Of a DNA stretch of 13,978 bases, positions 1 to 7,854 are shown one piece after another. The notes below the pieces were generated by a model, which had not been told where the DNA came from, ran no database searches, and was given only the letters and a program-made list of their open reading frames with translations. This stretch comes from CAYUQT01 sp964596165. Lineage in GTDB: Bacteria; Planctomycetota; Phycisphaerae; UBA1845; JAFGLZ01. Position 1 is the stretch's first letter; each line of letters starts with the position of its first letter. The stretch spans positions 1-13,978 of the forward strand of contig CAZQTW010000110.1 in the NCBI GenBank assembly GCA_964596165.1, read 5' to 3'. Made by a program: the position numbers and the translations under genes.

Positions 1-55
1 GCAGATCAGAGCCCGGCTATGCTATGGATCGGGCTTGAAAGTGCCAAACTCCAGA

Positions 56-74
56 GTCCGGCAAGGAGCCGGAC
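56..74 (-). terminator. Candidate transcription terminator hairpin after the lipoprotein gene
   Basis: A perfect 7-bp stem (GTCCGGC / GCCGGAC) with a 5-nt loop lies 24 nt past the stop codon of the leftward lipoprotein gene. A second inverted repeat (AGCCCG at 10-15, CGGGCT at 30-35) follows it. No clear U-tract follows on the minus strand, so this is a likely RNA 3' end or stabilising hairpin rather than a textbook intrinsic terminator. Confidence 0.4.
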
Positions 75-98
75 CGCCTTCCCCCCGTCCGGATGCCC

Positions 99-857
99 TC
101 ACTGAGCCGAAGGGCCGAACTCAAGCCCCGGGTCGGGGGCGCTACCCGCATAACTCGGCCATTGCACCTGCTGACCGGCCTTCTGATACAGCCGTTTGAG
201 GCGGATGTCATCCTCGCCAAGGACTTGCTCCCCGACGTGGAGCACGGGTGTCGACTCGCGGAGGGCATCGCATGCCTCCCAAAGGTGGTCGAAGATCGGT
301 CGGAAGGCCTCCACGGGCGACGCGTTCTCCTCGAATGCTCCGATGACCCAACGGTTGGCGTTCAGGATTCGTCCGCTCATCCCGGCGGACTTGAGGGCGG
401 CGTACGCGGCCTGAGCCAACGATCCGGACGCCAGGTCGACCCGGCTGTTGCTCCCGGACGGAATGCGATGGGCGTTGACCAATTGACCGCCAACCCCTTG
501 CATCAGGTCGGAAAGAATCTTCTCCGTCGGTCCCTGAAGCCGGAACTCGCGCGCTTGCCGGTATACCTCGCCCCGTGCGAGGGAGACGACGACGACCCCT
601 TTTCGGTTGGGTGCGTGCCCGTCGGTCCATAGGACGCGGGGCGTCCCGACGCAAAGCGACGGCGGAACCTGAGACGCGTACCGCTTCAACTGCTGCACGA
701 TGAATTGGTCGACGGGGGTCTTCTGGTCGGCCTCTTCGGGTTTGACGACGTCGGCCCCCTCGAAGGGCACGAACGCATCGTCTCCCTTGGGGGCGCTGGG
801 CTGTTCGCAGCCTAGCAGCATCCAGAACAGAACCCATCCCGAACGAAAGGCTTTCAT
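99..857 (-). CDS. Unrecognised lipoprotein, 252 aa
   Basis: I do not recognise the family. The chosen ATG gives a compact type II signal peptide: K2 and R5, a hydrophobic stretch at about residues 8-15 (WVLFWMLL), then the lipobox LLGC with lipidated Cys17. The open frame extends 27 codons further upstream, but that would bury the signal peptide inside the protein. Residue +2 after the Cys is Glu rather than Asp, so outer-membrane sorting is possible. The mature part is soluble, mixed alpha/beta in appearance, with a stretch near residues 71-90 (GTPRVLWTDGHAPNRKGVVV) and no recognisable catalytic motif or internal repeat. It is the last gene of the leftward series, 103 nt after the TMTC-like gene. 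A TACAAT box ends only 9 nt before the ATG, so it may have its own promoter and a very short leader. Coding is well supported by the export signal; the function is unknown. Confidence 0.75.
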   Translation of the reverse strand: MKAFRSGWVLFWMLLGCEQPSAPKGDDAFVPFEGADVVKPEEADQKTPVDQFIVQQLKRYASQVPPSLCVGTPRVLWTDGHAPNRKGVVVVSLARGEVYRQAREFRLQGPTEKILSDLMQGVGGQLVNAHRIPSGSNSRVDLASGSLAQAAYAALKSAGMSGRILNANRWVIGAFEENASPVEAFRPIFDHLWEACDALRESTPVLHVGEQVLGEDDIRLKRLYQKAGQQVQWPSYAGSAPDPGLEFGPSAQ

Positions 858-866
858 CGTCCGCCC

Positions 867-872
867 ATTGTA
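867..872 (-). promoter_or_regulatory. Possible -10 box giving a near-leaderless lipoprotein mRNA
   Basis: TACAAT reads on the minus strand and ends 9 nt before the lipoprotein ATG. With usual -10 to start-site spacing, transcription would begin at or within a few nt of the ATG. No good -35 is visible at 16-18 nt, so this rests on one hexamer and on its resemblance to the box in front of the DUF763 gene. Confidence 0.3.
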
Positions 873-960
873 TCTTCTGTTCATGTGTGGCGATACGACA
901 TTTGCCTGGGCGGGTCCACGATACTCGCATGTCGGCAATCGGCCGTTTCTTCATGCGTCC

Positions 961-3081
961 CTAGGAACGGGCCCGTTCGACCCGTCTCAACACGGACTTT
1001 CGGACAACCTCGGACTCAATCTCCGCCATCAAGCGGTCAAATCGCGGGTCCTTCTGCACATTCTTCAGCAGTGAATCGCGACGTGCGTCGATACGGAGAT
1101 CGGGTCGAGCCATCAGACTTTCCCGTAGCAAGTCGATAGCCTCGGCGATTCGGTTTTGTCCCGACCTGAGCTTGGCCAGCGCGTACAGGAAATTGGCATG
1201 GTGGGTCATGCTCGATGGCGCTGAGGACATCACTCTCTCCGCCAGATCGACTCGTCCTTGTAGGAGGTGCGCCTCCGTCAATCCTGCATAGACCTCCGGC
1301 TGACATATCCCCTTGCTGAGCAGACGCTCATACACGCCTATCGCCCCATCGTAGTCCCGCTTCCGGGAGTAGGCCTCTCCTAGACGAAGTTGCACCGATA
1401 CCGACGAGGGATCAATCTCCAAGGCCCTCTGGAACTCATCGATGGCCTCGCCGACCCGGTCCAGCTTCAACAGACTGACGCCTCGCCATTCGTGTGCCCA
1501 AAGGTAGTTGGGCAGGAGCCTGATGGCCTCGGCGAAGGCCCTTTCCGCCTCCTTGGGGCGACCCAGATCAAGCAAGACGCGCCCCCGGTTGTAATGCGCC
1601 TTGTGCATGTTCGGGTCTTCGGCGATGGCCAAATCGAGCGCGTCGATCGCCTCGGTGTAGCGTTCCGCCAGGGCGTAGGACCCTCCCAGATTGGTCAGCG
1701 CTCGGGCCGAATGCGGATGGACGCCCACGGCGTGTCTCCACAACGAGATGCTGTCGTGCCAGGCAGGGATATACGCTCGAGTTGCCCCGGCCAAGAGGGC
1801 CACGGCGACGACCGTCGTGCATCCAAGGGCAATCCTCGGTCCGGCCGACCCAACGTGCCGCCACGCCGCGTGGGCTGCCCCGGCAATCAGGAGACAGACA
1901 AGGATTGAGGGCAAGTAACTATACCGATCGGCAACCAGTTCCTGGCCGATCGTCAGCAGTCCCGATGTCGGAAGAACGGCCGCCACATAGCAGATCCAGA
2001 AGACCAACCCCGCGGGGTATCGCTTGCGGACAACCACGAGCACCCCTGTTGTTGCAGCGACAGCCACGACGCTTATGACGAATCGCGCGGAAAGGAGGTC
2101 CAGCGGTACGGGCCTTGGATACATGGGCGTCAGGTCGAAGGGGAAAACGGTCTTCGCGAGGTAGAAAACGAAGGCGTGAGCGGCCAACGCCAATCGATCC
2201 AACACGCCCACCTGGGACAAGCTCTGTACGGCGCCGCCGCGGTACTGGCCGAGGAACCCCATACCGATCGCGAAGAGAGCGAACACGACATAACTGGCTT
2301 TCTCAGTGAGAACGGTTCGCTGCGGCCGGCGCAACCACGTCCGGATGGGCCCGGTCAAGCGCCGGAGCGGGAATACGTCAAGGACCAATAGAATGACCGG
2401 AAGGCATACGGCGGTGGCCTTGCTTATCAGGGCCAGAAGGCAGCAAACTTGCGATAGAAGAAACCAGCGATCCTGATGTCTTTCGGACCCTCGGTGGGTC
2501 TCTGCGATCAGATAACTCCCCACACACGGCAGCGAGAACAGCCCCGACATTACGTCGCGCCGTTCGGTTACCCAGGCGACCGATTCGACCCGAAGGGGAT
2601 GGATGGCCCAGAGCAGGCCCGCGGTGCCTCCCGCGATCAACACCGCCCCCTCTCTGAGTGGACGCCACGTTTCGCCGGATTCAGCGGACGACTGAGGGAC
2701 CGGTCGCCATCTCGTCAACACCAGTATCGTCACCCAAACCATCAATCCCGCGTTGACCGAGTGAATCAGCACGTTGGTTAGATGATAGCCGTGCGGATTC
2801 ATGCCCCAGATCAGATAGTCTAGGCCCAGCGTGACCCAACTCAGTGGCTGATAGGGTCCCATGTGGGTGGTTGTGAACATCCACAACAGATTCGACGGGC
2901 CGAGGCCTCGGAACCGGTCGTTTCGTATGAAGTTCTCCTGGTCGTCCCAGTGGAGAAATTCGTGGTGTACGCAGGGCCAGAAGACCCAGAGGGTGAACAA
3001 AGAAACCGCGATTGCGGCCAGGAACACCTGTCGGCGCGATACGACCCTGAGCAGATGCATGTCTGACGGTTCCTGGCTCAT
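961..3081 (-). CDS. TMTC-like polytopic membrane protein with C-terminal TPR repeats
   Basis: The architecture is that of bacterial TMTC-like proteins: an N-terminal GT-C-like membrane part (about 10-12 hydrophobic segments, residues 16-435) followed by TPR repeats (about residues 455-660). Signature stretches are WDD at 45-47 in the first periplasmic loop (an acidic pair where GT-C enzymes carry catalytic residues), HPLRVESVAW at 161-170 followed by TERRD, and DRYSYLPS at 385-392. The TPRs show the usual spacing, for example AHYNRGRVLLDLGRPKEAERAF and EAIDEFQRALEIDP. Eukaryotic TMTCs are protein O-mannosyltransferases; by analogy this could transfer a sugar from a polyprenyl donor to exported proteins, but bacterial homologues are mostly uncharacterised. 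Start choice is uncertain: I use the ATG giving 706 aa. A GTG 21 codons upstream and an ATG 7 codons downstream (AGGA about 10 nt ahead) are alternatives. It follows the permease gene by about 69 nt. Confidence 0.85.
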   Translation of the reverse strand: MSQEPSDMHLLRVVSRRQVFLAAIAVSLFTLWVFWPCVHHEFLHWDDQENFIRNDRFRGLGPSNLLWMFTTTHMGPYQPLSWVTLGLDYLIWGMNPHGYHLTNVLIHSVNAGLMVWVTILVLTRWRPVPQSSAESGETWRPLREGAVLIAGGTAGLLWAIHPLRVESVAWVTERRDVMSGLFSLPCVGSYLIAETHRGSERHQDRWFLLSQVCCLLALISKATAVCLPVILLVLDVFPLRRLTGPIRTWLRRPQRTVLTEKASYVVFALFAIGMGFLGQYRGGAVQSLSQVGVLDRLALAAHAFVFYLAKTVFPFDLTPMYPRPVPLDLLSARFVISVVAVAATTGVLVVVRKRYPAGLVFWICYVAAVLPTSGLLTIGQELVADRYSYLPSILVCLLIAGAAHAAWRHVGSAGPRIALGCTTVVAVALLAGATRAYIPAWHDSISLWRHAVGVHPHSARALTNLGGSYALAERYTEAIDALDLAIAEDPNMHKAHYNRGRVLLDLGRPKEAERAFAEAIRLLPNYLWAHEWRGVSLLKLDRVGEAIDEFQRALEIDPSSVSVQLRLGEAYSRKRDYDGAIGVYERLLSKGICQPEVYAGLTEAHLLQGRVDLAERVMSSAPSSMTHHANFLYALAKLRSGQNRIAEAIDLLRESLMARPDLRIDARRDSLLKNVQKDPRFDRLMAEIESEVVRKSVLRRVERARS

Positions 3082-3150
3082 GCAGGTCACTCTATCGACC
3101 CGGGGCATTGGGTCAACAGTCGAGGGCCCTCCGCGGCCCGCCACGGTGGG

Positions 3151-4476
3151 CTAATCCATATGTTCGACGTTCTGGGGTCGGACGATCAGATACAAGACCA
3201 CAATAGCCGTCAACAGGCAGGCCGAAATGAACAACTCTTTCCACTGAGCGTGAGCAACCAGAAGCCCGCATACGACGATCCCTCCCAACGGCACGACGGC
3301 GGGTACCTCGAACGCCCCCTGGGGTTCATCGGGGCGGAAACGAAGCACGATCAGGGCAGCGTTGACGATGATGAAGACCAGCAGCAGCAGTACGGCAGTC
3401 GCCTTGGCCAGCGCGGAGATGTCGCCCGACAAGGCCAGGACCAGCACGACGATCATCAGCACCAGGATGGCGATGTGCGGGGTGCGGCGCGTTCTGTGAA
3501 CGCGTCCCAACGGTTTCGGGAGGAAGCCGTGTCGGGCCAGACCATAGATGAGACGCGAGCCCATGATGTAGTTGAGCAAGGCCGTGTTCGTGATGGCGAA
3601 GAGGCTGACGGCGGTGAACACGGCCGGCGGGCACCACGGCGCAGCGCGATGGACAACCTCGACCAGCGGTCCGGATGAACGTGCGAGCTCCCGCCAGGGG
3701 ACCACCGAAACCGCCGTGATGCTGACGGCAATGTAGATGATCGTCACCCATACCATCGCGATCATGAGGGCCTTCGGCAGGTTGCGGCGCACATCATGCA
3801 CCTCCTCGGCAACGTTAAGCAAGTCTTCGAAGCCGATAAACGCATAGAACGTGAGCACGGCCCCTTGCAGCACCAGAGCAAGTCCGAGGCCATGGGGAGT
3901 CGGCGTCTCCAAGTAGTCCACACCGCCCCAGTATCGCAGTCCGACAGCCACGACGAAAACCAAGCCGCCGACCTCGACGGCCGTGCATACGGCGTTGACC
4001 CACGTGCTTTCGCGCATGCCCCAGAAATTGATGACGGTCAGCAGGACGATGAAGGCAATAACGATGACCTCATGGGGGATCGAACCAACGGCGGGAGCAA
4101 GGTATCCGGAGAACGCGCGGCTTGCCGTGGCCATCGAGGTCAGGCCCGAGGCGGTCACCGCCAATCCGATCACATAGGATAGAAGCGGCCTTCCGAACGC
4201 TCGATGCGTTACGTACGCCGCGCCGGCGGCCCGCGGATAACGCGAGCCCAAGCAGGCGTAAGAACAGCCCGTAAGCAGTGCGGCCACCATGCTGGCGACA
4301 AATGCCAACCATACCGCATTGCCCATGATGCCGGCGGCCTTGCCGACCAGGGCGTAGATGCCGGTGCCGAGCATGTCGCCGACGCCGAAGATTGCCAGGG
4401 ACCATAAGCCCAGACTTCGTGCGAGCAAGGGGCTGGCGTCCGTCGTACCGTCGGGATGAAGGGGCTCTTGTGCCAT
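3151..4476 (-). CDS. APC-superfamily amino acid permease, 441 aa
   Basis: This is an inner-membrane amino acid/polyamine/organocation (APC) transporter with about 12 hydrophobic segments and the usual family length. The helix-1 signature GVGDMLGTGIYALVGKAAG (residues 31-49) matches the unwound glycine-rich substrate-binding segment of the family. Later parts such as TFYAFIGFEDLLNVAEEV (helix 6 region), NLPKALM, and NTALLNYIMGSRLIYGLARHGFLP (helix 8 and following loop) are also family-typical. Substrate cannot be read from sequence; secondary amino-acid uptake or exchange is likely. The ATG is only 4 nt after the stop of the outer-membrane efflux gene, with no visible Shine-Dalgarno of its own, so translational coupling is likely. 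The frame ends 69 nt before the TMTC-like gene. Confidence 0.93.
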   Translation of the reverse strand: MAQEPLHPDGTTDASPLLARSLGLWSLAIFGVGDMLGTGIYALVGKAAGIMGNAVWLAFVASMVAALLTGCSYACLGSRYPRAAGAAYVTHRAFGRPLLSYVIGLAVTASGLTSMATASRAFSGYLAPAVGSIPHEVIVIAFIVLLTVINFWGMRESTWVNAVCTAVEVGGLVFVVAVGLRYWGGVDYLETPTPHGLGLALVLQGAVLTFYAFIGFEDLLNVAEEVHDVRRNLPKALMIAMVWVTIIYIAVSITAVSVVPWRELARSSGPLVEVVHRAAPWCPPAVFTAVSLFAITNTALLNYIMGSRLIYGLARHGFLPKPLGRVHRTRRTPHIAILVLMIVVLVLALSGDISALAKATAVLLLLVFIIVNAALIVLRFRPDEPQGAFEVPAVVPLGGIVVCGLLVAHAQWKELFISACLLTAIVVLYLIVRPQNVEHMD

Positions 4477-4480
4477 CGTC

Positions 4481-6196
4481 TCAGCGGGCGGCGACCTGCG
4501 ATTCCGGTTCCCACCCGCCGCCGAGTGCCTTGTACAGGGCGATCAGGCTCGTGATCACCGTTTGTTGACTTTGGACGAGCGCGTCCTCGGACACGAAAAG
4601 CGCTCGCTGTGCGTCCAGCACACTGAGGAAGTCGGCCAGGCCCTTCGAGTACAGCTCGGTGGCAAGGTCGAGGGCTCGTCGGTTGGCTTTGGTCGCGGCG
4701 GACAATTCGCGATATCGGACCTGCTCCTGGGCGTAAGCCACCAGGGCATTCTCCACGTCCTTCAAGGCCGTCAACACGGTGTTCTCATACAGCCCCAGCG
4801 ACTGCTCCTGCCTGGCGTTTTGAACGGCGATGTTCGAGAGGATCCTGCCGCCCTCAAAAATGGGCCATTGCATATTGGGCGTAATCGACCCGAAGGTGCT
4901 CCTTCGGTCGACCCAATGGTCGACATCGGCGCTTTGCAGGCCGTACGAACCCGTCAGCGAGAACTTGGGAAACAGATCGGCGGTGGCCACACCGATCTGA
5001 GCGGTCGCCGACGCCAATTGCCGCTCCGCACGGCGGATATCCGGCCGGCGTCGCAAGAGATCGGACGGCAGTCCGACAGGCACCGTGGGCGGATTCGCCG
5101 GAATCGGTGCGTCCTTCGCAAGTTCCGAGAGCAGCGACTCGGGTGTCTGTCCCAGCAAAACCCCGAGCTGGTGGATTGTCTGCTTCAGGGCGCTCTCGAG
5201 CGTCGGAATCGCGGCCGTTGTTGATGCCAACTGGGCCTCGGCCCTGACGACGTCCAGCTCGCCTGTCAGCCCGGCCTTAAAACGGCTCTGCGTCAGTTTC
5301 AGTGTCTCACGCTCTGACTCCATGTTCTCTTGAGTAATCACGATCCGACGCTGAAGACCGCGAACCTCGACGTAGTTGCGAGCAACCTCCGAGAGCAGGG
5401 TCACCAGCACGTCACGCCGATCCTCTTCAACCGCGGCGAGGTCGGCATCGGCGGCCTCAACCTCACGTCGAATGCCGCCGAACACGTCGATTTCCCACGA
5501 GGCGTCGAACCCCGCCTGGAAGAGGTTGGAATCACGATCGACCTTCACACCGCTGCTGCCGGACGTGCCGCCGCCCGATCCGCCTCCCGGTGGGTTTACC
5601 GTGATGGTCATCGGCCTGGTGCCTCCTTCTCCGTCCGGCTGTCTTGGCGTAATGGTCACGCTCGGAAGCTTGGAAGAGAACCCGCCGCCGCTCGACGAAG
5701 AGGACTTCTCGGATGCGTTTACGCTGATGCCCCGGTACGTGTATGAAGCGTTCCCCCCGACCGCAGGCAAGAGTCCCGCGAAGACGACGCCACGCGCCCC
5801 CCGGGCCTCACGGACGCGGGCCTCCGCGATCCGAAGGTCGATATTCGACCGGACGGCGCGGACAATCAGCGAATCGAGCATCGGGTCGTTCAGCGCCTTC
5901 CACCATTGAGCCAAGTCGGCCGGGCGAGTGCTCGGTCCCGACGTCGGACCGGGCGGACCCACGTCCTCTACATGACTCCACGTCGCGGGCATCGCGCAGG
6001 GCTCGGGCGTGCGGTAGTTCGGGCCCACGGCACACCCACCGACGACCAGCCAGGCCACTACGCCGAACCACCGACTGTCCTTGCCGTACGGGGAGCCTCG
6101 CGATGACCCCGCTTCCGAAGACCGGCAGCGATGGGGTGGACGTCTTGACGATGATCGTTCACTGGCGCCGAAACGTTTCAACTCTCGGGTGCACAT
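4481..6196 (-). CDS. Outer-membrane efflux lipoprotein, OprM/NodT (RND outer membrane factor) type
   Basis: This is a TolC-fold outer membrane channel lipoprotein, the exit duct of a tripartite efflux pump. The start ATG has a good upstream AGGGA at 6 nt. A hydrophobic stretch ends in the lipobox VGGC with Cys55, followed by AVGPNYRTPEP, the classic NodT/OprM mature start. WWKALNDPMLDSLI (residues 98-111) and two outer-membrane-efflux repeats follow: about 105-340, with SWEIDVFGGIRREVEAA at 233-249, and about 375-560, with LRRRPDIRRAERQLASATAQIGVA at 381-404 and LFPKFSLTGSYG at 408-419. Two oddities stand out. The region before the signal core is about 40 residues long and Arg/Ser-rich. A Ser/Gly/Pro-rich low-complexity insert (about residues 160-222) sits between the first barrel strands, where an extracellular loop is expected. 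No membrane-fusion or RND/ABC pump gene adjoins it. Confidence 0.93.
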   Translation of the reverse strand: MCTRELKRFGASERSSSRRPPHRCRSSEAGSSRGSPYGKDSRWFGVVAWLVVGGCAVGPNYRTPEPCAMPATWSHVEDVGPPGPTSGPSTRPADLAQWWKALNDPMLDSLIVRAVRSNIDLRIAEARVREARGARGVVFAGLLPAVGGNASYTYRGISVNASEKSSSSSGGGFSSKLPSVTITPRQPDGEGGTRPMTITVNPPGGGSGGGTSGSSGVKVDRDSNLFQAGFDASWEIDVFGGIRREVEAADADLAAVEEDRRDVLVTLLSEVARNYVEVRGLQRRIVITQENMESERETLKLTQSRFKAGLTGELDVVRAEAQLASTTAAIPTLESALKQTIHQLGVLLGQTPESLLSELAKDAPIPANPPTVPVGLPSDLLRRRPDIRRAERQLASATAQIGVATADLFPKFSLTGSYGLQSADVDHWVDRRSTFGSITPNMQWPIFEGGRILSNIAVQNARQEQSLGLYENTVLTALKDVENALVAYAQEQVRYRELSAATKANRRALDLATELYSKGLADFLSVLDAQRALFVSEDALVQSQQTVITSLIALYKALGGGWEPESQVAAR

Positions 6197-6403
6197 GGGA
6201 CTTCCCTTCCCGCAACGGACATCAGAGTAATCTCGGGAGGGGGTCCACGCCAGACGAACCTCGTAAGAATCTGTCCGGCTAGGCCATGGAATCCGGCCGC
6301 CATGCCCCTGCCCATAGACATAGGCCGGCCGCCAACCGGAATTCTCCTCCCAATTCGATGCAGGATCCGATGCCTTCCGGCCTCAGAGGTTGTCCACACC
6401 GGA

Positions 6404-7744
6404 TCACTGAACCGCTCTGGCGTGGTCGACGGCCTGTTTCATCAGCTTGATAGCTGAGTGGATGCCCTCAGGCTCCTCGAAACCGTATGAAAGCCGCAGT
6501 TGCCGCCGGCCGATGGCGGCCAGGTCGCCCCCAGGGTGGACGCAGTGTTCGCCCGGTATGTAGATGACGCGAGGGTGCTTCTCATGAGGTGGCCCGTCGA
6601 TGCCTTCGTTGCCCGTCGTGCGGGTGAGATACCGGAAGAAGGGTGAGGCCTCGTGGGTCTCAACGCGGCGGAACGTCAGGTAGTAGTAGAAGCCGGCGCG
6701 CCCGCCGCTGAGTCCGGCCAGCTCATCGCCAAGATACTCCGACAGCCAGTCTCGAACCGCCTGCGCCTTCCGTCGATAGCCCGTCCGCACGTTCTCCAAC
6801 TGGATGTCAATCTGATGGTCCAGCAGCCAGCTCGAAATCTCCTGCGTGATCAGCGGGGCGCTGAAGCCCGCGTCCGATGTCCGTTGAACGACGGCATCCA
6901 TGAACGGGCCCGGGCTGCCGATCATGTAGCCGACTCGAAGCGCCGGAGCGAGCACCTTGGATAGTGTCCCGATCTCGAAGACGAGGCCCTCCGGATCATG
7001 AAGTAGACCGGACTCCAGCGGGGCGACGCTGGGGTCATGAACGAGATCTTCGTACGCCCGGTCGAAGACGACCGGCACCTTGCGGCCGATGGTGCGCGAG
7101 AGATCGCCCGCGATTTCAATCAGGCCTCGTCGCCTCTCATTGGACAGGATGGCGCACGAGGGATTGTTGACGGTCACAACATAGAAGAACCGGATGTGCC
7201 GGGCCTCGTCCCCCAGCGCACGGAGCTTCTCACGCAGAAGATCAAGGCGAAGACCATCGTCGTCCTCGGGTGTCGCCACCAACCGGAAGCCGCGGCGTTC
7301 GAGGAAGTTCGTGTAGATGTAGTACATGGGGTCGGAAGTAAGGACGATTCCGGGCGGCAGCACGTAGGCCAGCGATTCCAGAAGGCTCGTGGCCCCGTTG
7401 GCCCCGATGATGATCCGCCGATCGGCCAGCGTCTTCTCGCACAGGCCGCCAACCCCGCGATCCGTAAGGTAGCAGCGAATGGAACCAATCAGATTCTCCG
7501 AACCCGCCGGACCGCCGTAGTTGAGCGACTGGCGATACCGGTCCTGTGAATCCAACACCTCCTGGAGGGCGAGCTGGATCTGATGGGCCGGAATCGTGCG
7601 TTCGTTTACGTAGCCGACGCCGAGGTTAATGTCGATGCCGTCTCGGAAATCCGATGCGAAGGCACTCATCATCCGGTTCACCGGCGACGGATCGACGGAT
7701 GCCTTGCCGTAATCGGAGAGTTCGATCTCATGCATGGTCTTCAT
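6404..7744 (-). CDS. PLP-dependent aminotransferase, class I/II (fold type I)
   Basis: This is a cytoplasmic fold-type I pyridoxal-phosphate enzyme of the class I/II aminotransferase family, 446 aa. Visible landmarks are NYGGPAGSENL (residues 75-85, like the YGxxxGxxxLR segment), GANGATSLLE (114-123, phosphate-binding turn), VTVNNPSCA (190-198, equivalent to the NPTG asparagine loop), VVFDRAYEDL (225-234, Asp contacting the pyridine nitrogen and Tyr contacting O3'), GTLSKVLAPALRVGY (259-273, with Lys263 as the Schiff-base lysine) and QLRLSYGF (415-422, with Arg417 as the likely alpha-carboxylate arginine). All key residues are present. I chose the ATG with an upstream AGGA. The frame runs open back to a GTG two nt past the DUF763 stop, but the extra 36 residues look non-coding. 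Substrate specificity is not evident; the layout resembles MocR/LysN-type enzymes without their DNA-binding domain. Confidence 0.9.
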   Translation of the reverse strand: MKTMHEIELSDYGKASVDPSPVNRMMSAFASDFRDGIDINLGVGYVNERTIPAHQIQLALQEVLDSQDRYRQSLNYGGPAGSENLIGSIRCYLTDRGVGGLCEKTLADRRIIIGANGATSLLESLAYVLPPGIVLTSDPMYYIYTNFLERRGFRLVATPEDDDGLRLDLLREKLRALGDEARHIRFFYVVTVNNPSCAILSNERRRGLIEIAGDLSRTIGRKVPVVFDRAYEDLVHDPSVAPLESGLLHDPEGLVFEIGTLSKVLAPALRVGYMIGSPGPFMDAVVQRTSDAGFSAPLITQEISSWLLDHQIDIQLENVRTGYRRKAQAVRDWLSEYLGDELAGLSGGRAGFYYYLTFRRVETHEASPFFRYLTRTTGNEGIDGPPHEKHPRVIYIPGEHCVHPGGDLAAIGRRQLRLSYGFEEPEGIHSAIKLMKQAVDHARAVQ

Positions 7745-7854
7745 GGTTCCTGTGCAGACCTCACCCCCTCTATTCGTCGGTGAAGCGAGGTCTCTGTCAC
7801 TATAACCCCGTTTGACCGCACTGGCGACGCGATGGAGCGGGGGATCGGACACGC

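Noticed and set aside
3082..3144. An upstream GTG extension of the TMTC-like protein by 21 residues
   Set aside because: The added residues are Pro/Arg/Gly-rich and unlike the family N-terminus, and no ribosome-binding site precedes the GTG.
6178..6399. A 73-codon minus-strand frame between the aminotransferase and efflux genes
   Set aside because: It overlaps the start of the efflux gene by 19 nt, its product is Gly/Arg-rich without features, and its ATG lies 5 nt past the aminotransferase stop without a spaced ribosome-binding site.
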